DNA of 42,414 nt from an uncultured Alphaproteobacteria bacterium (GTDB lineage Bacteria; Pseudomonadota; Alphaproteobacteria; CAAGCB01; CAG-977). The notes under the pieces were generated by a model. It saw only the letters and a program-made list of their open reading frames with translations. It was not told the origin of the DNA and did no database searches. This document shows positions 17,251 to 25,613 of this stretch, piece after piece (the first letter of the stretch is position 1; each line of letters starts with the position of its first letter). A program made the translations under genes and the position numbers. Where the stretch lies: positions 1 to 42,414 of the forward strand of contig CALYBD010000019.1 in assembly GCA_944393745.1 (NCBI GenBank), in the 5' to 3' direction.

Positions 17251-17858
17251 GGCGCAAATTCCTTCAATGCATCGCGGATCAGTTCGTCAACTTTTGCCGA
17301 TTCGCCGCGTTTCTTAAATGATTTTGCCACGGCCACGGACGCGTCCATACGCGCATATCCCAGATTAACCAGTGCCGAAATCGCATCATTTACGGCACTG
17401 CTTTGCGCCTGAACGATATCGCCGGCCGGCGTGTCTGTCCCGGCTGCGCTGAATGCCGTACCGATTTTTCCCTTCAGTTCCGTTACGATCCGCACGGCCA
17501 ACTTCGGCCCGACCCCCGGCGCACGCGTCAAAGCCTTTGAATCCCCGGAGGCAATTGCCAAAGACAGTTCATCGGCGCTTAAAACGGACAAAATTGCCAA
17601 AGCCACTTTTGCCCCTACGCCCTGCACGGTTGTCAGCAAAGAAAACCACCCTTTTTCCGCCGCATCGGCAAAGCCGAACAAATGAATATGATCTTCGCGC
17701 ACCTGCGTTTCGATCAGAAGTGCCGCAGCCTGCCCTTTTGCGGGCATTTTCATTTGCGTTTTTGCCGAACAAAAAACCCTGTAACCGACGCCGTTAACGT
17801 CCAGAATCAGAAAACCGTCACCGACGGAATCAAGAATACCGCGCAGTTTTGCTATCAT
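17247..17858 (-). CDS. ruvA: Holliday junction DNA-binding protein RuvA
   Basis: RuvA (203 residues) binds the four-way junction and recruits RuvB. It has the N-terminal OB fold ([26 protein letters not shown]), helix-hairpin-helix motifs ([17 protein letters not shown] and [20 protein letters not shown]) and a C-terminal RuvB-binding domain (about 155-200, [12 protein letters not shown]). It overlaps ruvC and ruvB by 4 bases each. Confidence 0.97.
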   Translation of the reverse strand: MIAKLRGILDSVGDGFLILDVNGVGYRVFCSAKTQMKMPAKGQAAALLIETQVREDHIHLFGFADAAEKGWFSLLTTVQGVGAKVALAILSVLSADELSLAIASGDSKALTRAPGVGPKLAVRIVTELKGKIGTAFSAAGTDTPAGDIVQAQSSAVNDAISALVNLGYARMDASVAVAKSFKKRGESAKVDELIRDALKEFAP

Positions 17859-18373
17859 TTAATCAGCTCCGCCAATTGTTTCATACGTTCCGTCGTCACG
17901 CGCATATAAGAATGACAAATCGCCGCCGCCAAAGCGTCCGCCGCATCGGGACGCAGCTTTCCTGCCGCGGGCAACAGCGTATGAACCATCATATCCACCT
18001 GTCGTTTTTCCGCATGCCCGGCGCCGACAACGGCTTTTTTAATCTGATTGGGCGTATATTCCGTCACCGATATACCTGCCTGAGCCGGCGCCAGCAGAAC
18101 AACGCCGCGCGCTTGTCCCAGTTTCAGTGTCGAATTCGGATTTTTATTAACGAAAGTTTCCTCTACCGCCGCTTCATCGGGAGCAAAATCGGAAACAACC
18201 GTGCGAATTTGTCCGTGCAATTCCGCCAGACGTTCGGCCAAAGACAGAGTATCCGTCGAATCCGCCACACCGGCCGCAACAAAAGACAGCCGTGAATCGC
18301 AACTGTCGACAACAGCCCAGCCGGTATGCCGCAATCCGGGATCAAGCCCTAAAATTCGTACGGTTTTTCCCAA
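17855..18373 (-). CDS. ruvC: Holliday junction resolvase RuvC
   Basis: This 172-residue endonuclease resolves Holliday junctions. RILGLDPGLRHTGWAVV carries the first catalytic Asp (D11). VEETFVNKNPNSTLKLGQARGV and YTPNQIKKAVVGAGHAEKRQV match the family core, and DAADALAAAICH supplies the C-terminal acidic pair. The gene follows yebC by one base, the usual yebC-ruvC order. Confidence 0.97.
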   Translation of the reverse strand: MGKTVRILGLDPGLRHTGWAVVDSCDSRLSFVAAGVADSTDTLSLAERLAELHGQIRTVVSDFAPDEAAVEETFVNKNPNSTLKLGQARGVVLLAPAQAGISVTEYTPNQIKKAVVGAGHAEKRQVDMMVHTLLPAAGKLRPDAADALAAAICHSYMRVTTERMKQLAELIK

Positions 18374-18374
18374 A

Positions 18375-19124
18375 TTACTCTTCCAGTTTTGCCATTATTT
18401 CGTCTGAAACGGAAACATTCGAAGCCACACGTTGGACGTCTTCTTCGTCATTTAACGTTTCAACGAAATCAAAGAACTTTTTAGCTGTTTCGACATCCGT
18501 CAATTCGGCTTCGACCAAAGGTTTCCAGTCGAAACGGCAAATCGTCGGGGTATCGAATTTTGCTTCCAGAGCTTCGCGAACGGCACCCAGATCATCAGGC
18601 GTGCAAATAATGCGATGGTTTTCCTCATCGGATTCGACATCGTCCGCGCCCGCTTCCAAAGCGGCTTCAAACATAGCGTCCGGTTCGGCAACGGCAGCCG
18701 GATATTCAATCAAACCGATCCGCTGAAAGTTAAACGCAACGGATCCCGTTTCACCCATAACACAACCGGCTTTGCCGAAAATCGAACGAACAATCGGCGC
18801 CGTGCGTTTGGGATTGTCCGTCAACGCTTCGACAATAACGGCCACATTGCCGGGACCGAATCCTTCGTAACGGATTTCTTCATAATTAGCGGCATCGCCG
18901 GCAGAAGCTTTTTCAATCGCGCGCTTGATATTATCTTTCGGCATATTTTCGGCACGAGCCGCCGCCATCGCGGCACGCAGACGCGGATTGTACGCCGGAT
19001 CGGGCAGCCCCGATTTTGCGGCAACCGTAATTTCACGTGCCAGCTTGGAAAAAGTACGGGCACGAAGTTTATCCTGCGCTCCTTTGCGATGCATAATATT
19101 TTTAAATTGAGAATGACCTGACAT
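18375..19124 (-). CDS. yebC: YebC/PmpR-family protein
   Basis: This 249-residue protein has the invariant start MSGHSQFKNIMHRKGAQDKLRARTFSK, then PDPAYNPRLRAAMAAARAENMPKDNIKRAI and YEGFGPGNVAVIVEALTDN. The family has been described as transcription regulators and, more recently, as ribosome-associated factors that help at difficult sequences; the role here cannot be decided. It leads the yebC-ruvCAB cluster. ATG 19124 has a good AGGAG site (ACAGGAGTGTC). Confidence 0.95.
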   Translation of the reverse strand: MSGHSQFKNIMHRKGAQDKLRARTFSKLAREITVAAKSGLPDPAYNPRLRAAMAAARAENMPKDNIKRAIEKASAGDAANYEEIRYEGFGPGNVAVIVEALTDNPKRTAPIVRSIFGKAGCVMGETGSVAFNFQRIGLIEYPAAVAEPDAMFEAALEAGADDVESDEENHRIICTPDDLGAVREALEAKFDTPTICRFDWKPLVEAELTDVETAKKFFDFVETLNDEEDVQRVASNVSVSDEIMAKLEE

Positions 19125-19179
19125 GACACTCCTGTACTCTTTAAGGTTAAAACTGATTTCGCTTTTCTTTTAACACCAT

Positions 19180-19995
19180 TTAAACCGGCGGTAAAGATTC
19201 CTGTAAGCGGCCGCCGTATCGAATCATATAAATTTTTTCAGCCAGCCCCGTTGCCTCGTTCGTATCGATCATTACGCCGCAAACGGTCGCGTCCCCTTTT
19301 TCGGGACTGTATTTTTCGGACGCCCTGTTCGTAATAAACCGCCGCACCGGTTCGACTTTGTTCATGCCGATAACGGAATCAAAGCACCCGCACATACCGG
19401 CATCGGTCAGATAAGCCGTACCGTTGGGCAAAATCTGCGCGTCCGCCGTCGGAATATGCGTATGCGTTCCGACGACCAGACTGACCTTTCCGTCCAGATA
19501 CTGCCCCATGGCCATTTTTTCGCTGGTTGCTTCGGCATGAATGTCCACAATCAACGCCTGCGCATCGCTTCCCAGTCTAACGGCATCGGCCCATTGCGCG
19601 GCAACAGAAAAGGGGTTTTCGATCGAATCCATATAAACGCGCCCCTGAACATGCAAAACGCCGACTTTGCGCCCGTCGGGCAACCGATAAAGCCCCGCCC
19701 CTTTACCGGGCGTTCCCGCCGGATAATTGGCCGGACGCAACAATCGGTTTTCCGTATCCAAAAGCGGCTGAATTTCCTTAACGATCCAGCCGTGATTACC
19801 CGACGTAATCACATCTGCGCCGCAATCAAACAATTCACGACAGACACTGAGGCTTAACCCGAAACCGTGCGCCGCGTTATCACCGTTGACGACGACGAAA
19901 TCAACATGATACCTGCGCCGGAAATCAGGCAATGTTCCGGCAACCAGACGGCGGCCCGATTTTCCGACAACGTCCCCTAAAAACAAGACACGCAT
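19180..19995 (-). CDS. YmdB-type metallophosphoesterase (TIGR00282 family)
   Basis: The protein (271 residues) is a calcineurin-like phosphoesterase of the YmdB family, some members of which cleave 2',3'-cyclic nucleotides. Motifs in order are LFLGDVVGKSGR (metal Asp), NGDNAAHGFG, TSGNHGW, DIHAEATSEKMA and GTHTHIPTADAQILPNGTAYLTDAGM. Its start overlaps the cyclo-ligase stop by one base (TAATG), so the two are translationally coupled. Its physiological substrate here is unknown. Confidence 0.92.
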   Translation of the reverse strand: MRVLFLGDVVGKSGRRLVAGTLPDFRRRYHVDFVVVNGDNAAHGFGLSLSVCRELFDCGADVITSGNHGWIVKEIQPLLDTENRLLRPANYPAGTPGKGAGLYRLPDGRKVGVLHVQGRVYMDSIENPFSVAAQWADAVRLGSDAQALIVDIHAEATSEKMAMGQYLDGKVSLVVGTHTHIPTADAQILPNGTAYLTDAGMCGCFDSVIGMNKVEPVRRFITNRASEKYSPEKGDATVCGVMIDTNEATGLAEKIYMIRYGGRLQESLPPV

Positions 19996-20567
19996 TATAC
20001 ACCCTTTATGATTTCTTTTTCCGTCAGGATAAAGTTCAATTTTTCATCGGTATTTTCCAGCGGTACTTCCGGTATTTCCTGATCCGAAAAAGCAACACCG
20101 ACGACGACGGGATTTGTTTTGCGACGCAGATCGGCAACGGTTCTGTCATAAAAACCGCCGCCATAGCCCAACCGGCCGCCCTGCCGGTCAAAAGCCAGCA
20201 AAGGCAACAACAAAACATCGGGCAAAACCGTTTCGTATTTTTCATCGGGCTGTTCCGTTCCGTAAGGTCCCGTTACCAGTTCTGCGCCGGGTTCCCAGCG
20301 TCTGAACAACAACGGATCCGTTTTAACGACAACGACGGGCAGACAGACCGTAATATCCTTATTAAACAAAGAATGCATTAAAGGGCGGACGTCCAATTCC
20401 GTTTTCATCGGCCAGTAGGCGGAAACAACGGGGTGTTCGGGCAAAGGCAGTTCATGAAACCGCGTTACGATTTCCTGTGCGCACCACAGGGCATGATCCA
20501 AAGCGATTTCGGAACGTTTATGAACGGCTTTTGTCCGCAGTTGTTGTTTCAGAAAAGTATAATCCAT
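19995..20567 (-). CDS. 5-formyltetrahydrofolate cyclo-ligase
   Basis: This enzyme (190 residues; YgfA/FAU1/MTHFS family) converts 5-formyl-THF to 5,10-methenyl-THF using ATP. It has an N-terminal basic helix (LKQQLRTKAVHKRSEIAL), VSAYWPMKTELDVRPL near 78-93, and the phosphate-binding GRLGYGGGFYDR near 145. The gene directly follows the 6S RNA gene on the same strand, the arrangement seen for ssrS-ygfA in many proteobacteria, so it may be cotranscribed with the RNA precursor. Confidence 0.93.
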   Translation of the reverse strand: MDYTFLKQQLRTKAVHKRSEIALDHALWCAQEIVTRFHELPLPEHPVVSAYWPMKTELDVRPLMHSLFNKDITVCLPVVVVKTDPLLFRRWEPGAELVTGPYGTEQPDEKYETVLPDVLLLPLLAFDRQGGRLGYGGGFYDRTVADLRRKTNPVVVGVAFSDQEIPEVPLENTDEKLNFILTEKEIIKGV

Positions 20568-20629
20568 TCTTCGTCTTTCTTTGATTTAGCGCGGGGAAAA
20601 GACCTCTCTGACCGTCGAATCGACAACAC

Positions 20630-20770
20630 GCGTCGCGTGGGCCGCTTTGTATAGGTGGGCGCCGTAATACGGCTGGACTTCGAACTAAACAAAGAACGTT
20701 ATCCGCCGCAGGGACAGCTCCCGTAAAATAAAACGTTGGCCCCGAGTACCAGCGGGATTCTAACGAATCG
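20630..20770 (-). ncRNA. ssrS: 6S RNA (approximate ends)
   Basis: 6S RNA binds sigma70 RNA polymerase and mimics an open promoter. This 230-base gap between zapA and the cyclo-ligase gene is the classic ssrS locus. On the minus strand the 5' part reads CCCGCTGGTACTCGGGGCC and the 3' part GGCGCCCACCTATACAAAGC. CCGCT pairs with AGCGG and CGGGGC with GCGCCC, forming the closing stems. In between, GGGAGCTGTCCC and CAGCCGTATTACGGC bracket a central region, as in alphaproteobacterial 6S. Exact ends were not mapped; a covariance-model scan with RF00013 would decide. Confidence 0.85.
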
Positions 20771-20797
20771 AAAAGTCGTTTTCCCTGATTTCAGAGA

Positions 20798-21121
20798 TTA
20801 CGCATTTTCAATCGTTTCGGCAACAGTTGAAATGCGTTGCGATACTTTTTCTATTAATTGAACGGTCTGGGACAACACTTCCGGCGACACGGCATTTTCC
20901 GTCTGGGCCCTAGAAAGTTCCTGATTTTTTTCGCTCAGATCACTGGCCAGCAGCAACGCCCCCATGACCAGCCCCAACGATTCCGAAACCGGCATACGCG
21001 CTTTGATAAAACTGACTTTTTCGTCCAGCATCGCAGCCAGGGATTTCAGGTTTTCCTCCTGTTCCTGACCGCAGGAAACAACATATTTCTGCCCGCCGAC
21101 GGATAATTGAACGTCTGCCAT
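20798..21121 (-). CDS. zapA: Cell division protein ZapA
   Basis: ZapA bundles FtsZ filaments at midcell. The 107-residue protein has the N-terminal globular part ADVQLSVGGQKYVVSCGQEQEENLKSLAAMLDEKV and a C-terminal helix that would dimerise. It is 2 bases downstream of a coiled-coil gene and directly upstream of 6S RNA, the conserved zapA-ssrS-cyclo-ligase order. Confidence 0.92.
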   Translation of the reverse strand: MADVQLSVGGQKYVVSCGQEQEENLKSLAAMLDEKVSFIKARMPVSESLGLVMGALLLASDLSEKNQELSRAQTENAVSPEVLSQTVQLIEKVSQRISTVAETIENA

Positions 21122-21123
21122 GG

Positions 21124-21747
21124 TTATCCCCTTAAAATTTTTAATTCCTCAAGAGTCGAATCCAAGCGTTCGGAAGCCTCGACCGTTGTCTGTTTTAATT
21201 CATCGTAAGCCTGTCGTACGCCGTCCAGTTCAATGGAAAGATTTTCTTTTTCACTGCCCAGATGTTCTTTTTCTTCCTGCGCTGCGGCCAGTTCCGAACG
21301 CAGCCGGGCGTTTTCTTCGTTTAAGGTATTGATTCGATCCTGATTTTCGGCTTCCTGCGGTGCTCCTTCCCTGAACCGTTTTAATTCCAGTTCGGCTTCT
21401 TCTTTGGCCTTAATCAAAGCCGGACGCTCACGGCCCCAACCTTCGCGAAATTTTTTAAACTGTTCACGTTCGTTCAACAGCTGGTTTTTTTCCGCAATCA
21501 AGCGGTTGCGCACCGAAATCAGTTCTTCTTTTTCCGTGCGCAGCTGTTCAAAATCCGATTCGTTTTTCTGTGCCAGCGACAAATCCTGCCCGGCCTGATC
21601 CAAAGCCAAACGCAATTGACGGCATTCTTCCCGCAGTTCGTCCGTTTGCTTTCGTTCCTCAACAGCTTTTTGCGCCGCAGCGTCCAAACGCTGGGCCGCC
21701 TGCGCCAGGCCTTCCAATGCGGATTGCAGCTGTCCCTGTAAGCTCAA
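21124..21747 (-). CDS. Coiled-coil protein upstream of zapA
   Basis: This protein of about 207 residues is almost entirely predicted coiled coil, rich in Glu, Gln, Leu and Arg, from about residue 5 to the C terminus (e.g. REECRQLRLALDQAGQDLSLAQ). It has no signal peptide. A TTG start at 21747 is preferred because GGAGA lies 7 bases upstream; the in-frame GTG at 21762 has no ribosome site. The position immediately before zapA suggests a cell-division role, like the DUF4164-type coiled-coil genes found there in other Alphaproteobacteria, but the protein is much longer and homology was not tested. Confidence 0.75.
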   Translation of the reverse strand: MSLQGQLQSALEGLAQAAQRLDAAAQKAVEERKQTDELREECRQLRLALDQAGQDLSLAQKNESDFEQLRTEKEELISVRNRLIAEKNQLLNEREQFKKFREGWGRERPALIKAKEEAELELKRFREGAPQEAENQDRINTLNEENARLRSELAAAQEEKEHLGSEKENLSIELDGVRQAYDELKQTTVEASERLDSTLEELKILRG

Positions 21748-21880
21748 TGTTCTTCTCCACACTCAAAATCGTTTTTCTTAAGATAAAGGCGTTCTGCTTT
21801 TTGTGCAACAGCCTTCTTGCACCTTTTCGGGCAGAGTTGACAAATCCGCCGTCTTCTGCCGTAATGCTTTTTTCGGATTT

Positions 21881-22381
21881 ATGAAAGATTTCAATATGCA
21901 GCAAGGACTTTATCTGATCGCCCCCGCAGGAACGGACGAAAATGAACTGATCGAAAGATTTAACCGGTTTTGTGCCAGCGAAATTCCCGACGCGCTGTTA
22001 TTTGACCCGACAGACAGATCTGTTGAATCCGTGCGCCGTTTTGCCCAAATCGTCCAAGGAAAAAATGTCGCCCTGATTCTTAAAAACGATATTGATCTGG
22101 CATTGAAACTGCCGGCAGACGGCGTCCAAATTCCTTATCAGCCCGACATAAAAAAAATCAGACAAAGAACAACGGAAATTTCTTTGGGCGTTCTGTGCGC
22201 CACACGCGACGAAGCCATGCGTGCCGGCGAAGCAGGCGCCGACTATATCGGCTTTGACGCGTCGAACGCGGCGGAACTGACACAGTGGTGGAGCGAACTG
22301 TTTACGGTGCCGTGCGTTAATTTCAATCCTGACCGTCCGTCGCCTGCGGCGGATTTCCGGACTGCGGTTTTGGCCGGTTAA
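21881..22381 (+). CDS. ThiE-like TIM-barrel protein, probably not an active thiamine phosphate synthase
   Basis: This 166-residue protein follows the ThiE fold: GLYLIAPAG at the start (cf. LYLVT), ALILKNDIDLALKLPADGVQIP in the middle (cf. NDRVDLALAxGADGVHLGQ) and LGVLCATRDEAMRAGEAGADYIGF. It is short, lacks the usual DGVHLGQ Gln and ends without the C-terminal GGI phosphate loop, so catalysis is doubtful. The first ATG giving a family-like N terminus is 21881; 21896 is an alternative, and ribosome sites are weak. It converges on gtrA with a 59-base coding overlap. The ThiE-like / EpmA / EF-P neighbourhood recalls other Alphaproteobacteria. Confidence 0.75.
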   Translation: MKDFNMQQGLYLIAPAGTDENELIERFNRFCASEIPDALLFDPTDRSVESVRRFAQIVQGKNVALILKNDIDLALKLPADGVQIPYQPDIKKIRQRTTEISLGVLCATRDEAMRAGEAGADYIGFDASNAAELTQWWSELFTVPCVNFNPDRPSPAADFRTAVLAG

Positions 22382-22793
22382 AAACAAACGTTTTATTCAG
22401 CACATATCCCAGCAAAGCCACCGGCAACACCAACACGGCGCCGGCAATGTATTTATTTTCCAGTCCGCAAAGTTCCAACAACTTCAATCCGGCGACATTG
22501 GCAACATAAACAATACAGTAAACACCGATAAAACGCCCCAAAAGACGTTTTTGAAAATCTTTAAAAACAACGCGGCCGAATGTCTGAAAATTAAACAAAA
22601 CGCCGCAGACCGTCGCAATGCCCACCGCCGCGGCATAATGTATCCCCGCATAAATCAGCAAAGAATAAAGGGCATAATAAAAAACCGTATTAACGCCCCC
22701 CATGACCAAAAACAAAACGAACTGTTCCGAAAATCCCGTGATTTTCATGCCCAGACGAATGCCCCAAAAAAACAATTCTTTTATTTTTTTCAT
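22323..22793 (-). CDS. GtrA-family membrane protein
   Basis: The protein has 156 residues and four hydrophobic helices (about residues 22-40, 45-65, 80-100, 112-132), with FLVMGGVNTVFYYALYSLLI and LLGYVLNKTFVF typical of GtrA. Family members flip or help transfer polyprenyl-linked sugars for cell-envelope glycosylation. The start ATG overlaps the epmA stop in an ATGA, so 22793 is chosen over 22808. Its C-terminal tail (RPKPQSGNPPQATDGQD) is encoded by the DNA shared with the opposite ThiE-like gene. Confidence 0.88.
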   Translation of the reverse strand: MKKIKELFFWGIRLGMKITGFSEQFVLFLVMGGVNTVFYYALYSLLIYAGIHYAAAVGIATVCGVLFNFQTFGRVVFKDFQKRLLGRFIGVYCIVYVANVAGLKLLELCGLENKYIAGAVLVLPVALLGYVLNKTFVFNRPKPQSGNPPQATDGQD

Positions 22794-23839
22794 GCGACCG
22801 GCGCCCATAAAACATCTTCAATCCGTTCAGCCCCCGTTATCAGCATCACCAGCCGATCAACGCCGAGGGCGATACCGGCAGCTTCGGGCATGGCGGCAAC
22901 GGCATTGATGAAATCATCATCAATCGGATAACGTTCGCCGTACAGTTTTTCCTTTAAATCCATATCGTATTCAAACCGTTCGCGCTGTTCCGCCGCATCG
23001 GTCAGTTCGGAAAAAGCGTTTGCCAGCTCGACATCGCCGACATAAACCTCAAAACGTTCGGCAAAACGCGGATCCGACGGTTTGCGTCGCGACAAAGCCG
23101 CCATGCAGACCGGATAATCATACAGAATCGTCGGTACGCTGCGCCCCAGATTCGGTTCGATTTTTTCAAAAGCGATTCGGAAATAAATATCGTCCCAGCG
23201 GTCGTCCGCGGACACTTGTATCCCCAGCGCCTCGGCCGCTTTTGCCAAAGGCTGCGGATCGGGTTCCAATGTCGGTTCTGCCGGCAGTGTTTCTTCCAGA
23301 TCAAAGCCGGCGTATTTCCGGCAGGCTTGCGCCACCGATATTTTTTCCCACGGTGCAAACGGATCGCATTCCCGTCCGTTTTCCTTTAACACTTTAACGC
23401 CGCAGGCCCGCGCACAGGCCCGCACCAGCTCAATCGTGTCGTCCATCAGCCGCGTATAATCCGCCTGCGCCCGATACCATTCCAACATGACAAATTCGGG
23501 GTGATGGCGTTTGGAACGTTCTTCGTTGCGGAAAACGCGCGCCATCTGAAAAATTCTGGGCAGTCCGGCCGCCAGCAGCTTTTTCATCGTAAATTCGGGC
23601 GAAGTATGCAGATACATTGTCCGGTCCGCCTGCCCGAACGGTTCGACCAGTTCTGTCTTAAAAGCTTTCAGATGCGGTTCCAACCCCGGAGAAATCTGTA
23701 AAATCGGCGTTTCCACTTCCAGAAAATCGCGCTGCGTAAAAAAATGCCTGATGCTTTCCGTCAGCTTTGCTCTTTGCTTTAAAACGGGCAGACGGCGGCG
23801 ATAATCTTCGGCATACCAAAAAGGAATTCGGGCGTTCAT
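22790..23839 (-). CDS. epmA: EF-P--(R)-beta-lysine ligase EpmA (PoxA/GenX)
   Basis: EpmA is a truncated class II lysyl-tRNA synthetase that attaches (R)-beta-lysine to EF-P. The chain has 349 residues, too short for LysRS because the anticodon domain is missing. Motif 2 appears as RVFRNEERSKRHHPEFVMLEWYRA and motif 3 as GIALGVDRLVMLITG; YLHTSPEFTMKKLL is also typical. ATG 23839 lies behind GGGGGAG at good spacing. It is divergent from efp, its substrate gene. EpmB, which makes the beta-lysine, is not in the window. Confidence 0.93.
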   Translation of the reverse strand: MNARIPFWYAEDYRRRLPVLKQRAKLTESIRHFFTQRDFLEVETPILQISPGLEPHLKAFKTELVEPFGQADRTMYLHTSPEFTMKKLLAAGLPRIFQMARVFRNEERSKRHHPEFVMLEWYRAQADYTRLMDDTIELVRACARACGVKVLKENGRECDPFAPWEKISVAQACRKYAGFDLEETLPAEPTLEPDPQPLAKAAEALGIQVSADDRWDDIYFRIAFEKIEPNLGRSVPTILYDYPVCMAALSRRKPSDPRFAERFEVYVGDVELANAFSELTDAAEQRERFEYDMDLKEKLYGERYPIDDDFINAVAAMPEAAGIALGVDRLVMLITGAERIEDVLWAPVA

Positions 23840-23900
23840 AAAAAAATACTCCCCCATACAACGCAGAACTCTTGCGTTCAGAAAGTTAATCTGTTAATTT

Positions 23901-23930
23901 TTGCACAAATTTTATTGTCTTTCTTTTAAT
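23901..23930 (+). promoter_or_regulatory. Likely efp promoter
   Basis: TTGCAC (23901-23906) and TTTAAT (23925-23930) are separated by 18 bases in the epmA-efp divergent region, about 18 bases before the efp ATG. They were identified by eye. Confidence 0.5.
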
Positions 23931-23947
23931 ATACAAGGAAAAAACAC

Positions 23948-24511
23948 ATGAAAATGCAAGCAAACCAGATCCGTCCCGGCTGGGTGATCGAATATAACGG
24001 CAAACCGTGTATCGTTATTGACTATGAACTGGTTATTCCCGGCAAAGGTAACGCCACCATTCAGGTCAAAATGCGCGACGTTTCAACCGGCGTAAAAACG
24101 GAACAGCGTTGGCGCACGGCCGATTTTGTTGAAAAATTAATGAGCGAAGACCGCGATTGTCAGTATTTGTATTCCGACGGAACGGATTTGACGTTTATGA
24201 TGGTTGATACTTATGACCAGTTCACCGTCCCCAAAGATTTGTTGGGTGACCGTGCTGCTTATTTACAGGACAATATGGAAGTCGTCGTTCAGTTTATTGA
24301 AGGTAATCCCGTCGGTGTGGAATTGCCGGCAAAAGTCGTGCAAACGGTTGTTGAAACGGAACCTGTTATTAAAGGACAGACGGTTTCGTCGTCTTACAAG
24401 CCGGCGGTTTTGGACAACGGTCTGCGCATCGGTGTGCCGCCGTTTGTTGCGACAGGGGACAAAATCGTTGTTTCAACCGTTGACAACACTTACGTCGAAC
24501 GGGCAAAATAA
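23948..24511 (+). CDS. efp: Translation elongation factor P
   Basis: EF-P (187 residues) rescues ribosomes stalled on polyproline. It has the three OB-type domains; the domain I tip reads LVIPGKGNATIQVK, and K33 is the residue modified by EpmA. The C-terminal domain ends with GLRIGVPPFVATGDKIVVSTVDNTYVERA. ATG 23948 follows AAGGAA. Several window proteins carry proline-rich stretches (for example at 1053-1403 and 25614-26777) that would benefit from EF-P. Confidence 0.97.
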   Translation: MKMQANQIRPGWVIEYNGKPCIVIDYELVIPGKGNATIQVKMRDVSTGVKTEQRWRTADFVEKLMSEDRDCQYLYSDGTDLTFMMVDTYDQFTVPKDLLGDRAAYLQDNMEVVVQFIEGNPVGVELPAKVVQTVVETEPVIKGQTVSSSYKPAVLDNGLRIGVPPFVATGDKIVVSTVDNTYVERAK

Positions 24512-24536
24512 TTTTTGATCAGGAAAGGCGCAGCAT

Positions 24537-25601
24537 ATGCCAAAACCGACAACCAGACCGAGCCGTCCTTCTTTTCGAAAGACAACGGTGCGCAAAGCCG
24601 TTGCGGAACGTCGGTCTGCAGAACGGAAAGTTCAGCAAAGAAATACCGAAATAAAGGAAAGAGCCGTTTCGATTCTTCAGAAAAAATCCGAAGAGGCGGC
24701 CCATATCCAGCGCACGACGTTTTCGGCCAGAAAACCGGATCCCGTCGAACAATATCGCGAATCCCGTCGGGATCGCTTTATTTCGGCACTGTCCGCAAAC
24801 TTGAATATTATGATTCAGGCCGTGCAAAAAGCCGGTCGCAGCCTGGTTCGTGATTTCGGAGAACTGGAAAAACTGCAGGTTTCGCAAAAAGGTGCTGCCG
24901 ATTTTGCGTCAACGGCGGATATCAATTCCGAAAAAACGCTGCGCGAATATTTGCTGAAGGTCCGTCCGCGTTATGGCTTTTTGCAGGAAGAAGGCGGTTC
25001 TTTGACCGGGGCGGACACGTCTCATCGCTGGATTGTGGATCCGTTGGACGGCACCACCAATTTTTTGCACGCCATACCGCACTTTGCCATTTCTCTGGCC
25101 TTGCAGGAAGATAAGGAAATCATTGCCGGCGTTATTTACAATCCGATCTGCGGCGATTTGTTCTATGCGGAAAAAGGCGGCGGCGCTTGGGCTTTGACGG
25201 CTTCCGGATCCTGTCGGCTGCACGTATCCGGCCGTAACAAATTAAATGAAGCCGTTGTCGTAACGGGCATTCCTCATCTGGGGCATTCGAATCCGGATAA
25301 GTTTATCCGCCAGCTGACACCGATGATGCAGAAAACAGCCGGCGTGCGCCGTATGGGATCTGCCGCACTGGACATGGCTTATGTCGCGGCGGGACGTTTT
25401 GAATGCTATTGGGAAGAAGACATCAAGCCTTGGGACATCGCGGCCGGCCTGCTGATCGTCAAAGAAGCCGGCGGACGAATCTGCACGTTAAAAGGCGACG
25501 AAGACCCGTTTACCGTCTTAAATGACGGATCTGTTATTGCAACAAACGATTATTTGTTCAATACTTTTAAAAAGCAGATGATGAACGCTGAAAAGGAGTA
25601 A
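24537..25601 (+). CDS. Inositol monophosphatase family protein (SuhB-like) with basic N-terminal extension
   Basis: The Mg-dependent phosphatase domain starts near residue 85 of 354. EEGG (near 153), WIVDPLDGTTNF (metal ligands D168, D171) and DIKPWDIAAGLLIVKEAGG near 300 are the family signatures. About 80 residues at the N terminus are unusual: they are Arg/Lys-rich (RPSRPSFRKTTVRKAVAERR) and mostly helical, with no signal peptide. The start is ATG 24537 with an AGGAAAGG site. SuhB-type enzymes can act on inositol phosphates or as RNA polymerase cofactors; the role here is not resolved. It lies just downstream of efp and 12 bases before the OmpA-like gene. Confidence 0.88.
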   Translation: MPKPTTRPSRPSFRKTTVRKAVAERRSAERKVQQRNTEIKERAVSILQKKSEEAAHIQRTTFSARKPDPVEQYRESRRDRFISALSANLNIMIQAVQKAGRSLVRDFGELEKLQVSQKGAADFASTADINSEKTLREYLLKVRPRYGFLQEEGGSLTGADTSHRWIVDPLDGTTNFLHAIPHFAISLALQEDKEIIAGVIYNPICGDLFYAEKGGGAWALTASGSCRLHVSGRNKLNEAVVVTGIPHLGHSNPDKFIRQLTPMMQKTAGVRRMGSAALDMAYVAAGRFECYWEEDIKPWDIAAGLLIVKEAGGRICTLKGDEDPFTVLNDGSVIATNDYLFNTFKKQMMNAEKE

Positions 25602-25613
25602 GGAGTTAACCTG

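Noticed and set aside
16216-18373. SOS (LexA) boxes before ruvCAB
   Set aside because: The genes overlap each other and yebC; no GTTC-N7-GTTC or CTGT-N8-ACAG site stood out in the short gaps.
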